Shown here: one piece after another, positions 43,282-51,479 of the stretch
Layout of the letters: every line of letters begins with the position of its first letter
How positions within the stretch are numbered: position 1 is the stretch's first letter
Assembly: GCA_043811005.1 (NCBI GenBank)
Contig: JBDRNO010000145.1
Coordinates: 1-64,000, forward strand
Direction: 5' to 3'
Source of the DNA: JBDRNO01 sp043811005
Lineage (GTDB): Bacteria > Bacteroidota > Bacteroidia > NORP154
DNA: 64,000 nucleotides
Program-made: the position numbers and the translations under genes
Notes under the pieces: model-generated
Databases searched by the model: none
Seen by the model: only the letters and a program-made list of their open reading frames with translations
What the model was told of the DNA's origin: nothing

Positions 43282-44073
43282 ATGACTACATATTTAATAT
43301 TAGTTTTTGCAATATTGGGAATAACCCTATGTATAACCTTATATAACATTCAGGAGAAGCTCATTTTTCATCCGGAAATTTTACCGCAGGATTATCAATT
43401 TGATTTTGAGCAGCAATTTGAAGAATTGTATTATGATGTGGATGAGAAAGTTAAGATCAATGCCCTGCATTTTAAAGCGGACAGCACCAAGGGCGCGGTC
43501 CTCTATTTTCACGGTAATGCCGGCAGCTTAAAGGGGTGGGGATATATTGCAGAAGATTTCACAAGGAATGGCTATGACCTTTTGATATTTGATTACAGGG
43601 GTTTTGGGAAAAGTACCGGCAAAATAACAAACGAAGAGGGTTTACATAATGATGCTGAAATTATATATAAAAAGTTATTAAAAGATTATCCCGAAGAAGA
43701 CATTGTAATTTATGGAAGGTCAATAGGTACAGGAATTGCGGTAAAACTTGCTTCTGAAAACTCCCCTAAAATGCTGATCCTTGAAACCCCTTATTTCAGT
43801 CTTCCGGATTTAGCAAAGTATCATATGCCTTATATACCCCATTCATTGGCGTTGAAATATACATTCAAAACCTATCTATGGATCACTAAAGTGAAATGCC
43901 CGGTACACATCTTTCATGGGACAGAAGACAGGATTGTGCCATACAATTCGAGTATTCGTTTGCTGAATTTGCTTGAAAACAATATTGCTCTAACCACGAT
44001 TAAAGGAGGAACCCATAATGACCTTTCCTCTTATTCCGATTACCAGGATAAATTGGAATCGTTGTTAAACTAA
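43282..44073 (+). CDS. Membrane-anchored alpha/beta hydrolase (BEM46/ABHD13-like)
   Basis: 263 aa from the ATG at 43282; the frame extends to GTG 43264 and TTG 43246, so the start is uncertain. An N-terminal membrane anchor (YLILVFAILGITLCITLY) is followed by an alpha/beta hydrolase: oxyanion region YFHGNAGSLKGW, nucleophile Ser in IYGRSIGTGIAVKLA, Asp in FHGTEDRIVPY and His in IKGGTHNDLS. The catalytic triad is complete. The likely activity is a thioesterase or serine esterase; the substrate is unknown. A single gene, divergent from recJ. Confidence 0.85.
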   Translation: MTTYLILVFAILGITLCITLYNIQEKLIFHPEILPQDYQFDFEQQFEELYYDVDEKVKINALHFKADSTKGAVLYFHGNAGSLKGWGYIAEDFTRNGYDLLIFDYRGFGKSTGKITNEEGLHNDAEIIYKKLLKDYPEEDIVIYGRSIGTGIAVKLASENSPKMLILETPYFSLPDLAKYHMPYIPHSLALKYTFKTYLWITKVKCPVHIFHGTEDRIVPYNSSIRLLNLLENNIALTTIKGGTHNDLSSYSDYQDKLESLLN

Positions 44074-44166
44074 GAACATAAATTTAGTGGAATTTAGTGT
44101 TTTTGTGCCTGGTGGCTAAACATTTAAATTTCGAAACGTATTAAATAGCAACTTGTCAAATAAAAA

Positions 44167-44197
44167 TTTGGTTATTATCTTTTTATATTTATATTTG
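44167..44197 (+). promoter_or_regulatory. Consensus bacteroidete promoter (TTTG-N19-TAnnTTTG)
   Basis: TTTG at 44167-44170 and TATATTTG at 44190-44197 are separated by exactly 19 bp, matching the known Bacteroidota sigma-ABfr consensus. Transcription would start near 44204, about 34 bp before the lipoprotein ATG at 44238. Confidence 0.75.
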
Positions 44198-44237
44198 CCG
44201 CCTGAAATCAAATTATTAATCTAAAAAAAAATAAGTT

Positions 44238-45155
44238 ATGAAAAAATCAAAAATTTTAGGATTGTTTTTAGTTACACTATTTCTAAGCAGTGTAGCCCTT
44301 TTTGAAGGTTGTAAAAAAGGGGAGGAAGACCCAGGTATTTCTTTTAGAGGCAGGGATTCAAGGGTTACCGGAACATGGACATTGAAAAGCTATGAAATAA
44401 ATGGGACTACAAGTGAAATTGTTAATGTTTCAAACGATGTTAACGATGACACGTTCTATTCAAAAGAAACCTCAACCTCGTCAATGAAATATAATGGCAC
44501 GAGTATGGTTACTTCTGATATCTATAATTATGAAGATAGTGACGTTCACCTGGCATATGATTATGGTGATACAAAGTGGAAAGATTATGAAGCAGTGAGT
44601 GATAACGCATCAACGAGTAATTCTACAACAGCATACTCACTTACTCTGACCTTGTATAAAGACAATACATACGAAATTACAGTGACAACGGGGAATGCTT
44701 CCGGTTCTTCAACATGGGAGTGGTCATATGATATTACAGATGATGCAAATGGGGATAGTGATGATAGTGATGATGGAGATGATGATTGGTCTACTACAGA
44801 GACTTCTACTTCCATAGAACAGGGAGCATGGTATTGGGAAGATGAAACAAAAAAAGAAAAATTGTTCCTTAATGCCGGACCAATAAAGGGCAAAGTAGTT
44901 AAATTGTCCAATAAAGAATTGTGGATTGAAATTCGTTACGGAGCGTTGTCCGATAATAACGGTGAGGAAACTTCAGATTTAGGGTCCAGTACTGATGTTG
45001 AAACGCTGGATTTACTGAAGTATGATGATGACAGTCCGGGAGACGTCAAAGAAGGAGACGAAACTACCATTACAACCTGGAATAACACAAACACTGAAGT
45101 CATGTGGGTTTTTGAAAAAACAGATAAAAATTCTAAAAGACATAAAGCTGAGTAA
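44238..45155 (+). CDS. Acidic lipoprotein, lipocalin-like start, unknown function
   Basis: 305 aa. The lipoprotein signal (ILGLFLVTLFLSSVALFEGC) places the lipid Cys at residue 25. After RVTGTWTLKSYEING, a phrase typical of lipocalin-like lipoproteins, the chain is rich in Ser/Thr/Asp. A highly acidic tract (DDANGDSDDSDDGDDDW, about 171-187) is encoded by repeated GAT/AGT codons and could bind calcium. It has its own consensus promoter and a strong terminator, so it is a well-defined single-gene transcript. Confidence 0.75.
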   Translation: MKKSKILGLFLVTLFLSSVALFEGCKKGEEDPGISFRGRDSRVTGTWTLKSYEINGTTSEIVNVSNDVNDDTFYSKETSTSSMKYNGTSMVTSDIYNYEDSDVHLAYDYGDTKWKDYEAVSDNASTSNSTTAYSLTLTLYKDNTYEITVTTGNASGSSTWEWSYDITDDANGDSDDSDDGDDDWSTTETSTSIEQGAWYWEDETKKEKLFLNAGPIKGKVVKLSNKELWIEIRYGALSDNNGEETSDLGSSTDVETLDLLKYDDDSPGDVKEGDETTITTWNNTNTEVMWVFEKTDKNSKRHKAE

Positions 45156-45200
45156 GCATCCTCCTCTCAGGAAATAGTTCTGATAGAATAATCAAAAAAA

Positions 45201-45229
45201 GCCGTCTCAAATGTGGGGCGGCTTTTTTT
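45201..45229 (+). terminator. Rho-independent terminator
   Basis: The stem GCCGTCTC/GGGGCGGC (two G-T wobbles, loop AAATGT) is preceded by seven A and followed by seven T, 46 bp after the lipoprotein stop. Confidence 0.9.
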
Positions 45230-45275
45230 GTAAATAATATTACATTTGCAAAAAGCTTTAAACAATTAGGTATAA

Positions 45276-46397
45276 ATGCAGATAGACATAAAATATTTTG
45301 TTCTCCATTTAAGTTTTATATGTGGCATTATCCTCTATGAAGGAATTTCTTTTGCACAGGTTGTTGATACCACGCTTAACGAAGAGGAAAGGCAATTCAG
45401 GGATTCAATTGCATCACTGAATATTGATTTTGAGCTATTGCAGAAGTCTCAGGAATACTATAATGAAGGGATACAACTGTTTGAGCAGAAAAAGTATAAA
45501 GCAGCAATAATGAGTTTTGATGCGGCTGTTGAACTTAATCCTGCATTTACAGAAGCATATTTTAACCGCGGGGCAGCCCATCTACAACTAAAAGAGTTCG
45601 AAAAGGCAGTTAATGATTTCAGTACAGTTATTGATTCTAATGCAACTCACGCTAATGCCCGCTTCAAAAGAGCGGAAACTTTTACGGGGTTGAAGGATTT
45701 TAAGAAGGCAATAATGGATTATAAAAAGGTTATTGAGCTGGAACCCCAAAATGCCAACGCCAGATACAATTTAGGGGATATTTTATTTATCATGGAAGAT
45801 TATGAGAACTCAATCGTGGAATTCAGTAAAGCCATAGCGTTAAAAAAAGATTATGCCTATGCCTATAATGACAGGGGAAGCTGTTACAGGCAGTTGGGAA
45901 AATACCCCGAAGCGATTTCCGATTATGAAAAAGCCGCCTCCATTAACCCCGGTCTTGCTTTTATTTATAATAATATTGGAAGCGCCAGGAAAAAAATGAA
46001 GGATTTCAATGGAGCCATAACCGCTTATAGCAATGCGATCAAAATAAATCCCGGATTTTTTCTCGCTTATAATAACAGAGGAGCCATTTTTCTTGAACAA
46101 GGCAAATACCAGGAAGCCATTACAAATTTCAACGAAGCGATAAAGCTTAATAGTAAATATGCATTGGCATACAACAATAGAGGCTTGGTAAAGCACAAGC
46201 TGGAGAAATACCAGGAAGCCATTACTGACTTTGATAAGGCAATCCTGTTAAATTCAAATTATGCCATTGCGTATCTGAACAGGGGTATTACCAAAGAGAT
46301 GGCAAGAGACCCTGAAGGCGCCTGTGCCGATTGGAAAAAGGCAAAAGAGCTGGGTGTAGAACAAGGGAAGAAGTATTTAATAAATGATTGTAACTGA
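45276..46397 (+). CDS. Exported TPR-repeat protein
   Basis: 373 aa. The N-terminal signal peptide (YFVLHLSFICGIILYEGISF) is followed by a short linker and about nine consecutive tetratricopeptide repeats from residue 55 to near the end (typical units AIMSFDAAVELNPAFTEAYF, AITNFNEAIKLNSKYALAYN, AITDFDKAILLNSNYAIAYL). TPR arrays are protein-binding scaffolds; the partner is unknown. Periplasmic or outer-membrane facing location is inferred from the signal. The RAYT-derived repeat element begins directly after the stop. Confidence 0.9.
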   Translation: MQIDIKYFVLHLSFICGIILYEGISFAQVVDTTLNEEERQFRDSIASLNIDFELLQKSQEYYNEGIQLFEQKKYKAAIMSFDAAVELNPAFTEAYFNRGAAHLQLKEFEKAVNDFSTVIDSNATHANARFKRAETFTGLKDFKKAIMDYKKVIELEPQNANARYNLGDILFIMEDYENSIVEFSKAIALKKDYAYAYNDRGSCYRQLGKYPEAISDYEKAASINPGLAFIYNNIGSARKKMKDFNGAITAYSNAIKINPGFFLAYNNRGAIFLEQGKYQEAITNFNEAIKLNSKYALAYNNRGLVKHKLEKYQEAITDFDKAILLNSNYAIAYLNRGITKEMARDPEGACADWKKAKELGVEQGKKYLINDCN

Positions 46398-46400
46398 CAT

Positions 46401-46786
46401 TCCCCTGCTCCAATGTTATTAAGTTAAAAGGGTAATATGTTTAATATCAGATTAGCACCACGCTTTAGGTGTCTAAATGAATTAAAATCGTTTTATAGTC
46501 CGCTTCAACGGACTTCTGATAGAGTAAAGACATAAAAATCATGAAACATTCACACACACGTATTTGGGTTCATCTTATTTGGGGAACAAAAAACCATGAG
46601 CGCATTTTATTTAAGGAACAAGGGAAACAATTGTATAGCTTTTTGATGATTGAACATAGAAGCCCGCTGAAGCGGGCTAATAATAATTATGTTTATATTT
46701 CAAACACCACGCTAAAGCGTGGTGCTAGTCTGATGCTTTAAATAAAAGTTTTATGGCTTAACTTAATAACATTGGGATTGAGGGGG
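46401..46786. mobile_element. Inverted-repeat element derived from an IS200-like/RAYT transposase locus
   Basis: About 386 bp with long imperfect inverted arms (46401-46516 and 46659-46786). The outer part has CCAATGTTATTAAGTTAA (46410-46427), an exact reverse complement of 46758-46775. The inner part has paired hairpins: CACC...GGTG (46456-46471) and AGTCCG-CGGACT (46497-46514) on the left, AGCCCGCT-AGCGGGCT (46661-46678) and CACCACGC-GCGTGGTG (46705-46724) on the right. Each arm also carries ATCAGAYTAGCACCACGC. The centre is the 5' end of a transposase gene. It looks like a deletion derivative of a REP-transposase unit, with REP-like hairpin doublets at each end. Confidence 0.8.
46541..46658 (+). 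pseudogene. 5' remnant of an IS200-like (Y1/RAYT) transposase gene
   Basis: The first 37-39 codons read SHTRIWVHLIWGTKNHERI, then LFKEQGKQLYSFLM, the recognisable N-terminus of bacteroidete Y1 transposases. The homology stops where the right-hand hairpin arm begins; the remaining codons to 46741 translate the hairpins. The HUH motif and the catalytic Tyr are absent, so it cannot be active. Confidence 0.8.
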
Positions 46787-48901
46787 ATGAAAAAGACAAT
46801 ATATCAGACGAAAAAGATACTCTATATAATTACTGTTGCTAGCTTAATGCTTAATACAGAGGCCCTTGCCCAAAACGTTGAATTCAAAGCGTCTAATTTC
46901 AAGGACAGAAAGGAAGAATTCAAAGTAGCGGTCAGTAACATTAAAGCAGGAGATGAATATTTGGAAGCTTCCAATGAAGCTGTTGCATTGGTAAAAAGCC
47001 CTGGCGATGCATTTAAAAATGCATTGAAATTATTTTTAAACGCAAACGATTTCAACTCAAATAGCGCTATGCTCAACATGAAGATAGGTAATTGCTATTT
47101 ATATACAAATGAAAAATTCAGGGCAAAAGAATACTTGGACAAATCTTTAAGGTTGGATAATGATGTTGATCCTATGCTTCATTTTTATTTAGGACAGTCA
47201 TTTCAACTGAACTATGAATTTGATAAAGCCATTGAACATTATAAAATATTTGAAGAAATCGCTAAAAATAAATATGTTGAAGAATACAAAAAGCTTACCA
47301 CAAAATATAAAGAAGAGTGCAAATCAGCTAAGGAGTTGATTCAAGACCCTCAAAGAGTTTGGGTTGATAATCTTGATAACATAAACACTTCCCGGGACGA
47401 TTACAGCCCCTGTATTTCGGCAGACGGAGAACTTTTGATATTTACCTCCCGGAGGAAAAATTCCCATCAGCCAAATGGCCTGGGCGAATATGATTCCGAT
47501 ATTTATACCTCTGCTTTAAAAGATGAGAAATGGTTGATGCCTGTAAATATGGGGAGCCCTCTAAATACAGAAGCTGACGAAACTGCTTCAGGATTATCCT
47601 ATGATGGTCAAAGAATGTTGCTGTTCAAGGTAGAGAATAACAATGCTGATGTTTATGAAAGCGTGCTTAACGGAATAGAATGGAGCACTCCGAAAAGAAA
47701 AATGTCAAGTGTTAATAATACGGAAAAAAATGAGACCTATGCAAGTTACGAACCCCAGGATATAAAGGTTTATTATATAAACGATGGCGGTTTTAGGGGG
47801 GATAATGAAATATACTTTAGCGGTGTAATGGTTTATACAGTGGCAAGCTATAGGCCTTGGGGTAAAGGACAAAGTGTGGGACATAAGATAAATACCCATT
47901 TCCATGAAGGTTCTGTATTTATTCATCCTGACGGACAAACCATGTATTTTAGCTCTCAGGGACATAATTCAATGGGTGGTTATGATATATTTATATCAGT
48001 AAAAGATAAATTAGCTCAATGGTCAATTCCAGTCAATTTAGGTTATCCGATCAATACTCCTTACGATGACCTGTTCTTTGCAGCGACAGCCAATGGCAAA
48101 CATGCCTATATTGCATCGAATCGTGATGGAGGTAAAGGGGGAATGGACATTTATAAAGTTACTTTCTGGGGACCTAAAAAACCAATATTGATTGACACTG
48201 AAGATTATCTTTTAGCGAGCATTGCGGAACCAGTAAAAGATGTCCACATCGAAAAAGCAGTTGTGGTTGAAAGGAGAAGCTTGACCGTATTTAAAGGGAG
48301 AGTTATTGACGCTATTTCAAGGAAACCGGTGGAGGCGTCTATTGAAATAACGGATAATTTAAAAGGAGAGGTGATACAAATTCTTAAGTCAAACAGCGTA
48401 ACCGGCAAGTTTTTGCTTTCACTTCCTTCGGGACTGAATTATGGAATTGCTGTTAAGGCAGAAGGTTATCTGTTCCATTCTGAAAATTTTGATATTCCCG
48501 AGTACAGTGAATTTAATATGGTAAATAAGGATATAGAATTAAAGAATATAGTTGTAGGCAGCAAAATCACCCTTAAAAATATTTTCTTTGCTTTCGCAAA
48601 AGCCGACCTGACACCCGCTTCAAACATGGAATTGAGCCGTTTAGAAAAATTGCTTAATGAAATACCCACCCTGAAAATAGAAATCTCGGGGCATACGGAT
48701 AATACCGGCTCAAAGGAATTTAACCTTAAACTGTCTGATGAAAGAGCCAAAGTTGTTGTTGAGTATTTGATCCAAAAGGGAATTAATGCTTCAAGATTGA
48801 CAGCCAAAGGATATGGTCAGTTAAGACCTGTTGATACCAATGATACCTCCGAAGGCAGGCAGCAGAACAGGAGAACGGAGTTTGAGATAGTGGGGAATTA
48901 G
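46787..48901 (+). CDS. PorE-like OmpA-family protein (TPR, WD40-like propeller, regulatory domain, OmpA)
   Basis: 704 aa from the ATG at 46787 (preceded by AGGGGG); the longer TTG frame at 46772 reads through the repeat element. Order: signal peptide (YIITVASLMLNTEALAQ), TPR region (about 30-190; LKLFLNANDFNSNSAMLNMK), WD40-like PD40 propeller (about 200-475; DDYSPCISADGELLIFTSRR, HPDGQTMYFSSQGHNSMGGY, YIASNRDGGKGGMDIY), carboxypeptidase-regulatory-like domain (FKGRVIDAISRKPVEASIEI) and OmpA domain (KNIFFAFAKADLTPASNMEL ... EISGHTDNTGSKEFN ... GYGQLRPVDTNDTSEGRQQN). PorE, which ties the T9SS to peptidoglycan, has this domain order, but paralogs are common, so the exact role is inference. Confidence 0.85.
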   Translation: MKKTIYQTKKILYIITVASLMLNTEALAQNVEFKASNFKDRKEEFKVAVSNIKAGDEYLEASNEAVALVKSPGDAFKNALKLFLNANDFNSNSAMLNMKIGNCYLYTNEKFRAKEYLDKSLRLDNDVDPMLHFYLGQSFQLNYEFDKAIEHYKIFEEIAKNKYVEEYKKLTTKYKEECKSAKELIQDPQRVWVDNLDNINTSRDDYSPCISADGELLIFTSRRKNSHQPNGLGEYDSDIYTSALKDEKWLMPVNMGSPLNTEADETASGLSYDGQRMLLFKVENNNADVYESVLNGIEWSTPKRKMSSVNNTEKNETYASYEPQDIKVYYINDGGFRGDNEIYFSGVMVYTVASYRPWGKGQSVGHKINTHFHEGSVFIHPDGQTMYFSSQGHNSMGGYDIFISVKDKLAQWSIPVNLGYPINTPYDDLFFAATANGKHAYIASNRDGGKGGMDIYKVTFWGPKKPILIDTEDYLLASIAEPVKDVHIEKAVVVERRSLTVFKGRVIDAISRKPVEASIEITDNLKGEVIQILKSNSVTGKFLLSLPSGLNYGIAVKAEGYLFHSENFDIPEYSEFNMVNKDIELKNIVVGSKITLKNIFFAFAKADLTPASNMELSRLEKLLNEIPTLKIEISGHTDNTGSKEFNLKLSDERAKVVVEYLIQKGINASRLTAKGYGQLRPVDTNDTSEGRQQNRRTEFEIVGN

Positions 48902-48941
48902 TGTCTTATTTTGTGCCATCTTGCTAAATTCTCATTATTTA

Positions 48942-49901
48942 TCACCCCCTCTGAACAAGAAACCCGATATAACCCGCATAAATCAACAGGAACACAATCC
49001 CGTTCCATCTTTCAATAACATTCTTTTTCCCAAACGGCATTACTATAATCAGCAAAGCGCTTGAAAAAACAACCATTAAAATATCCGTGTTGCTCAAAAC
49101 ATCAAATGGCAAAGGATTAATAACCGCACTCACACCCAGCACCCAAAGCAAATTGAAAATATTGGAGCCAACAACATTCCCGATAGCAATATCTGCGTTT
49201 CGTCTGTACGCAGCCATTGCCGAAGTAACCAGTTCCGGCAGGGATGTCCCTACTGCTACAATCGTCAAACCTATAAAACTTTCACTCAAACCAAACAACC
49301 GGGCAATCTCAACACCACCTTCAACCACCCATTTGCCCCCCAAAAACATACCCACGATACCAAAAACAATAAACACAACTGATTTACCCAATGGTAGTTC
49401 TTTAATTTTGCTATTGTTTCCCTTTCTATTGTTTTCTTTAGAAACCTTGAAAATATAAGCCATAAACAAAAGGAAAAACCCCAACAAAATCACTCCGTCA
49501 TACCTGCTTATTGTTAAATACTCACCTTCATTAAACAGTGAGGCATTGGCAATAAACCCTACCAGCAAAGCAGCAGAAAGAGAAAAGGGAATCTCCGACA
49601 AAACCGTATTCCTTTGTATCGGCAAATTACAAATCAATGCCGACACGCCTAATATCAAAAGAATATTCGCAATATTACTGCCGAACACATTACCAATCGC
49701 TATGTCAGCACTGCCGTTAATGCTTGCGATAATATTGACAATTAATTCCGGTGCAGAAGTACCGAATGACACAATGGTTAAACCAACAACAAGGTCAGAA
49801 ACATTGAACCTTTTGGCAACAGAAGCAGAACCACTCACTAAAATGTCTGCCCCTTTTATTAAAATGACAAACCCGGCAACAAATAAAATATACGTCAGCA
49901 T
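48942..49901 (-). CDS. Calcium/sodium antiporter (CaCA family, YrbG-like)
   Basis: 319 aa with ten predicted membrane helices in two inverted halves. Each half carries the cation-binding alpha repeat: LVVGLTIVSFGTSAPELIV (N-half) and FIGLTIVAVGTSLPELVTSA (C-half), each followed by ADIAIGNV(F/V)GSNI. It exchanges Ca2+ (or K+) for Na+ at the inner membrane. Start ATG 49901 overlaps the end of the VanZ gene by 7 bp, so translation is coupled. Confidence 0.93.
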   Translation of the reverse strand: MLTYILFVAGFVILIKGADILVSGSASVAKRFNVSDLVVGLTIVSFGTSAPELIVNIIASINGSADIAIGNVFGSNIANILLILGVSALICNLPIQRNTVLSEIPFSLSAALLVGFIANASLFNEGEYLTISRYDGVILLGFFLLFMAYIFKVSKENNRKGNNSKIKELPLGKSVVFIVFGIVGMFLGGKWVVEGGVEIARLFGLSESFIGLTIVAVGTSLPELVTSAMAAYRRNADIAIGNVVGSNIFNLLWVLGVSAVINPLPFDVLSNTDILMVVFSSALLIIVMPFGKKNVIERWNGIVFLLIYAGYIGFLVQRG

Positions 49902-50356
49902 TGTGCTTTATCCTTTTTAAAAACCAACTTATAAAATCCATAACCCGTTATTACTCCAGTTAGATTCAATATCACATCATCAATATCCGTAATCCTGTTT
50001 GATGCAAATAAAAACTGCCCCCCCTCAATAAAAAGAGAAACACCCAAACCGATAAGTATTACTTTCACCAAACCCGATAATCTAACATCTAATAAAGGAA
50101 CGATAAACCCCAACGGAATGAACATTAAAATATTCCCGATTAGATTTTTAATATTGGAAGTGCTAAACTCATACTCCATCCCCACGCTTATGTATTGATG
50201 AATGCTTTTAAAAGGAATAAAAATAAATGCTTGCGGTTTATTGGCATCTGTCGGAAATACTGTTATCTTAATCAAAACCAGCAGGTAAAAGAAAAATAAC
50301 ACAAGCCATAATCCCTGTCTTAAAGATATTTTTGTCCCTTGCTTTTTATCTATCAT
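49895..50356 (-). CDS. VanZ-family membrane protein
   Basis: 153 aa, four or five membrane helices, with the VanZ-family elements IPFKSIHQYI, NLIGNILMFIPLGFIVPLL and LFIEGGQFLFASNRITDIDDV ... LTGVITGYGFY. VanZ homologs are small membrane proteins of unclear function (one confers teicoplanin resistance). It is at the tail of a minus-strand membrane-protein block, 41 bp after the 86-aa gene. Confidence 0.9.
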   Translation of the reverse strand: MIDKKQGTKISLRQGLWLVLFFFYLLVLIKITVFPTDANKPQAFIFIPFKSIHQYISVGMEYEFSTSNIKNLIGNILMFIPLGFIVPLLDVRLSGLVKVILIGLGVSLFIEGGQFLFASNRITDIDDVILNLTGVITGYGFYKLVFKKDKAQC

Positions 50357-50397
50357 AAAGGCAATAATTGTTATTTTCTCATTCTTTACCCGTTAAG

Positions 50398-50658
50398 TTA
50401 TAAGCTATTCACAAACAAAACCATAAAATAAAAAATAAAATAAAAAGCAAGCAGCACATATACGGTAATTTCAGAATAGGTATTCTTTTTAGGTGAAGTG
50501 CTTTTAACCAGAAAATAAACAGATATAATATAAAGGAAAAGTGCTGTAAGCAACATAGGTATCACAAGTATATGGGGCAGTGCCACCGCTATATGAAAAA
50601 GTGATATAGAAAGGGGAATAAAACTGATATACAGAAACAACTTGCTTTTTTTATACAT
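50398..50658 (-). CDS. Small three-helix membrane protein
   Basis: 86 aa with three hydrophobic segments (LFLYISFIPLSISLFHIAVA, VIPMLLTALFLYIISVYFLV, ITVYVLLAFYFIFYFMVLFV) and a lysine-rich loop (KSTSPKKN). No family recognised. Its position between the signalling operon and VanZ suggests an envelope role. ATG at 50658. Confidence 0.6.
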   Translation of the reverse strand: MYKKSKLFLYISFIPLSISLFHIAVALPHILVIPMLLTALFLYIISVYFLVKSTSPKKNTYSEITVYVLLAFYFIFYFMVLFVNSL

Positions 50659-50792
50659 AATTCAAATTTTTAGAGTTATTATTAATTGCTTTTATTATAG
50701 ATTTTACATTACAGCAAAATACTGATACCTGCTTTTCCCCACACTTTTTTACTTATTACCTGTCGCTAATTCCTTAATATTAAATTCATCAT

Positions 50793-51341
50793 TTACTGAT
50801 GCCTGCCCGTTGTCCTTATACGCCCCTTATATCCGTTCAGCAAATTATTAATATGTGATAACAATATTTTACATTCAAATTCATCAAGCTCTATTCCAAA
50901 ATCAAGCATCTTGTTACCATCACTTACTCTGAAAACGCCCTTTTTTCTCAGCCCCTTCCAACTCCATTTGTCTGACTTATTCATATAAACATCAATTGAG
51001 TTATTGAGTACGATATGCTTTTCTTTAGAAGCATACAGCCCATAACTTCTTTTAACATAAAGGCAATTATCCCTAACTTCAATCAATTCTTCTCCAAATA
51101 AATACCACAGCCATATTCTCATCATTATTACAACTCCAAGTGCTAAAAATGCAGGTAACATCATTGGATGATAACCCGACCTGTTATAAATCAGGTAAGC
51201 CAAATAAACCCCGCTTAATATTGCCCCGGCTAAACAAATAATAAAAACCCCGTTACCCAGCCAGAATTTCCTTGCCATAATACGGATTCTAATTCCATTA
51301 TCTCTGTTGTCAATATTAATCCTTAAGTTTTCTCCTGACAT
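50793..51341 (-). CDS. Membrane protein with two helices and PH-like C-terminal domain
   Basis: 182 aa. Two closely spaced helices (NGVFIICLAGAILSGVYLAY and PAFLALGVVIMMRIWLWYLF) are followed by a soluble part of about 90 residues (ELIEVRDNCLYVKRSYGLYA ... LDFGIELDEFECKILLSHIN) with the feel of a bacterial PH/DUF-type beta domain. The function is unknown. It follows the 40-aa membrane protein by 13 bp in the same presumed operon as the two-component genes. Confidence 0.65.
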   Translation of the reverse strand: MSGENLRINIDNRDNGIRIRIMARKFWLGNGVFIICLAGAILSGVYLAYLIYNRSGYHPMMLPAFLALGVVIMMRIWLWYLFGEELIEVRDNCLYVKRSYGLYASKEKHIVLNNSIDVYMNKSDKWSWKGLRKKGVFRVSDGNKMLDFGIELDEFECKILLSHINNLLNGYKGRIRTTGRHQ

Positions 51342-51354
51342 ATTTTGTAATATT

Positions 51355-51477
51355 TCATCCGGTCATCATCACAGCAAGAATAAAACACACTATGACAAGT
51401 ATTAAAATAATTACTATCCTATATATAAGCACAGGTACTTTTTTCTTATTTCTCATCGCTGTTTTTATTTTATTCAT
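51355..51477 (-). CDS. 40-aa single-pass membrane protein in the two-component operon
   Basis: A 41-codon frame begins ATG at 51477, 2 bp after the histidine-kinase stop, and ends 13 bp before the next gene. The translation starts MNKIKTAMRNKKKVPVLIYR and continues as one hydrophobic helix of about 20 residues (IVIILILVIV, then CFILAVM), ending MTG. The positive-inside start, single helix and tight spacing make a real gene likely. Candidate roles are a kinase modulator or small membrane peptide; no homologs are known to me. Confidence 0.6.
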   Translation of the reverse strand: MNKIKTAMRNKKKVPVLIYRIVIILILVIVCFILAVMMTG

Positions 51478-51479
51478 TC

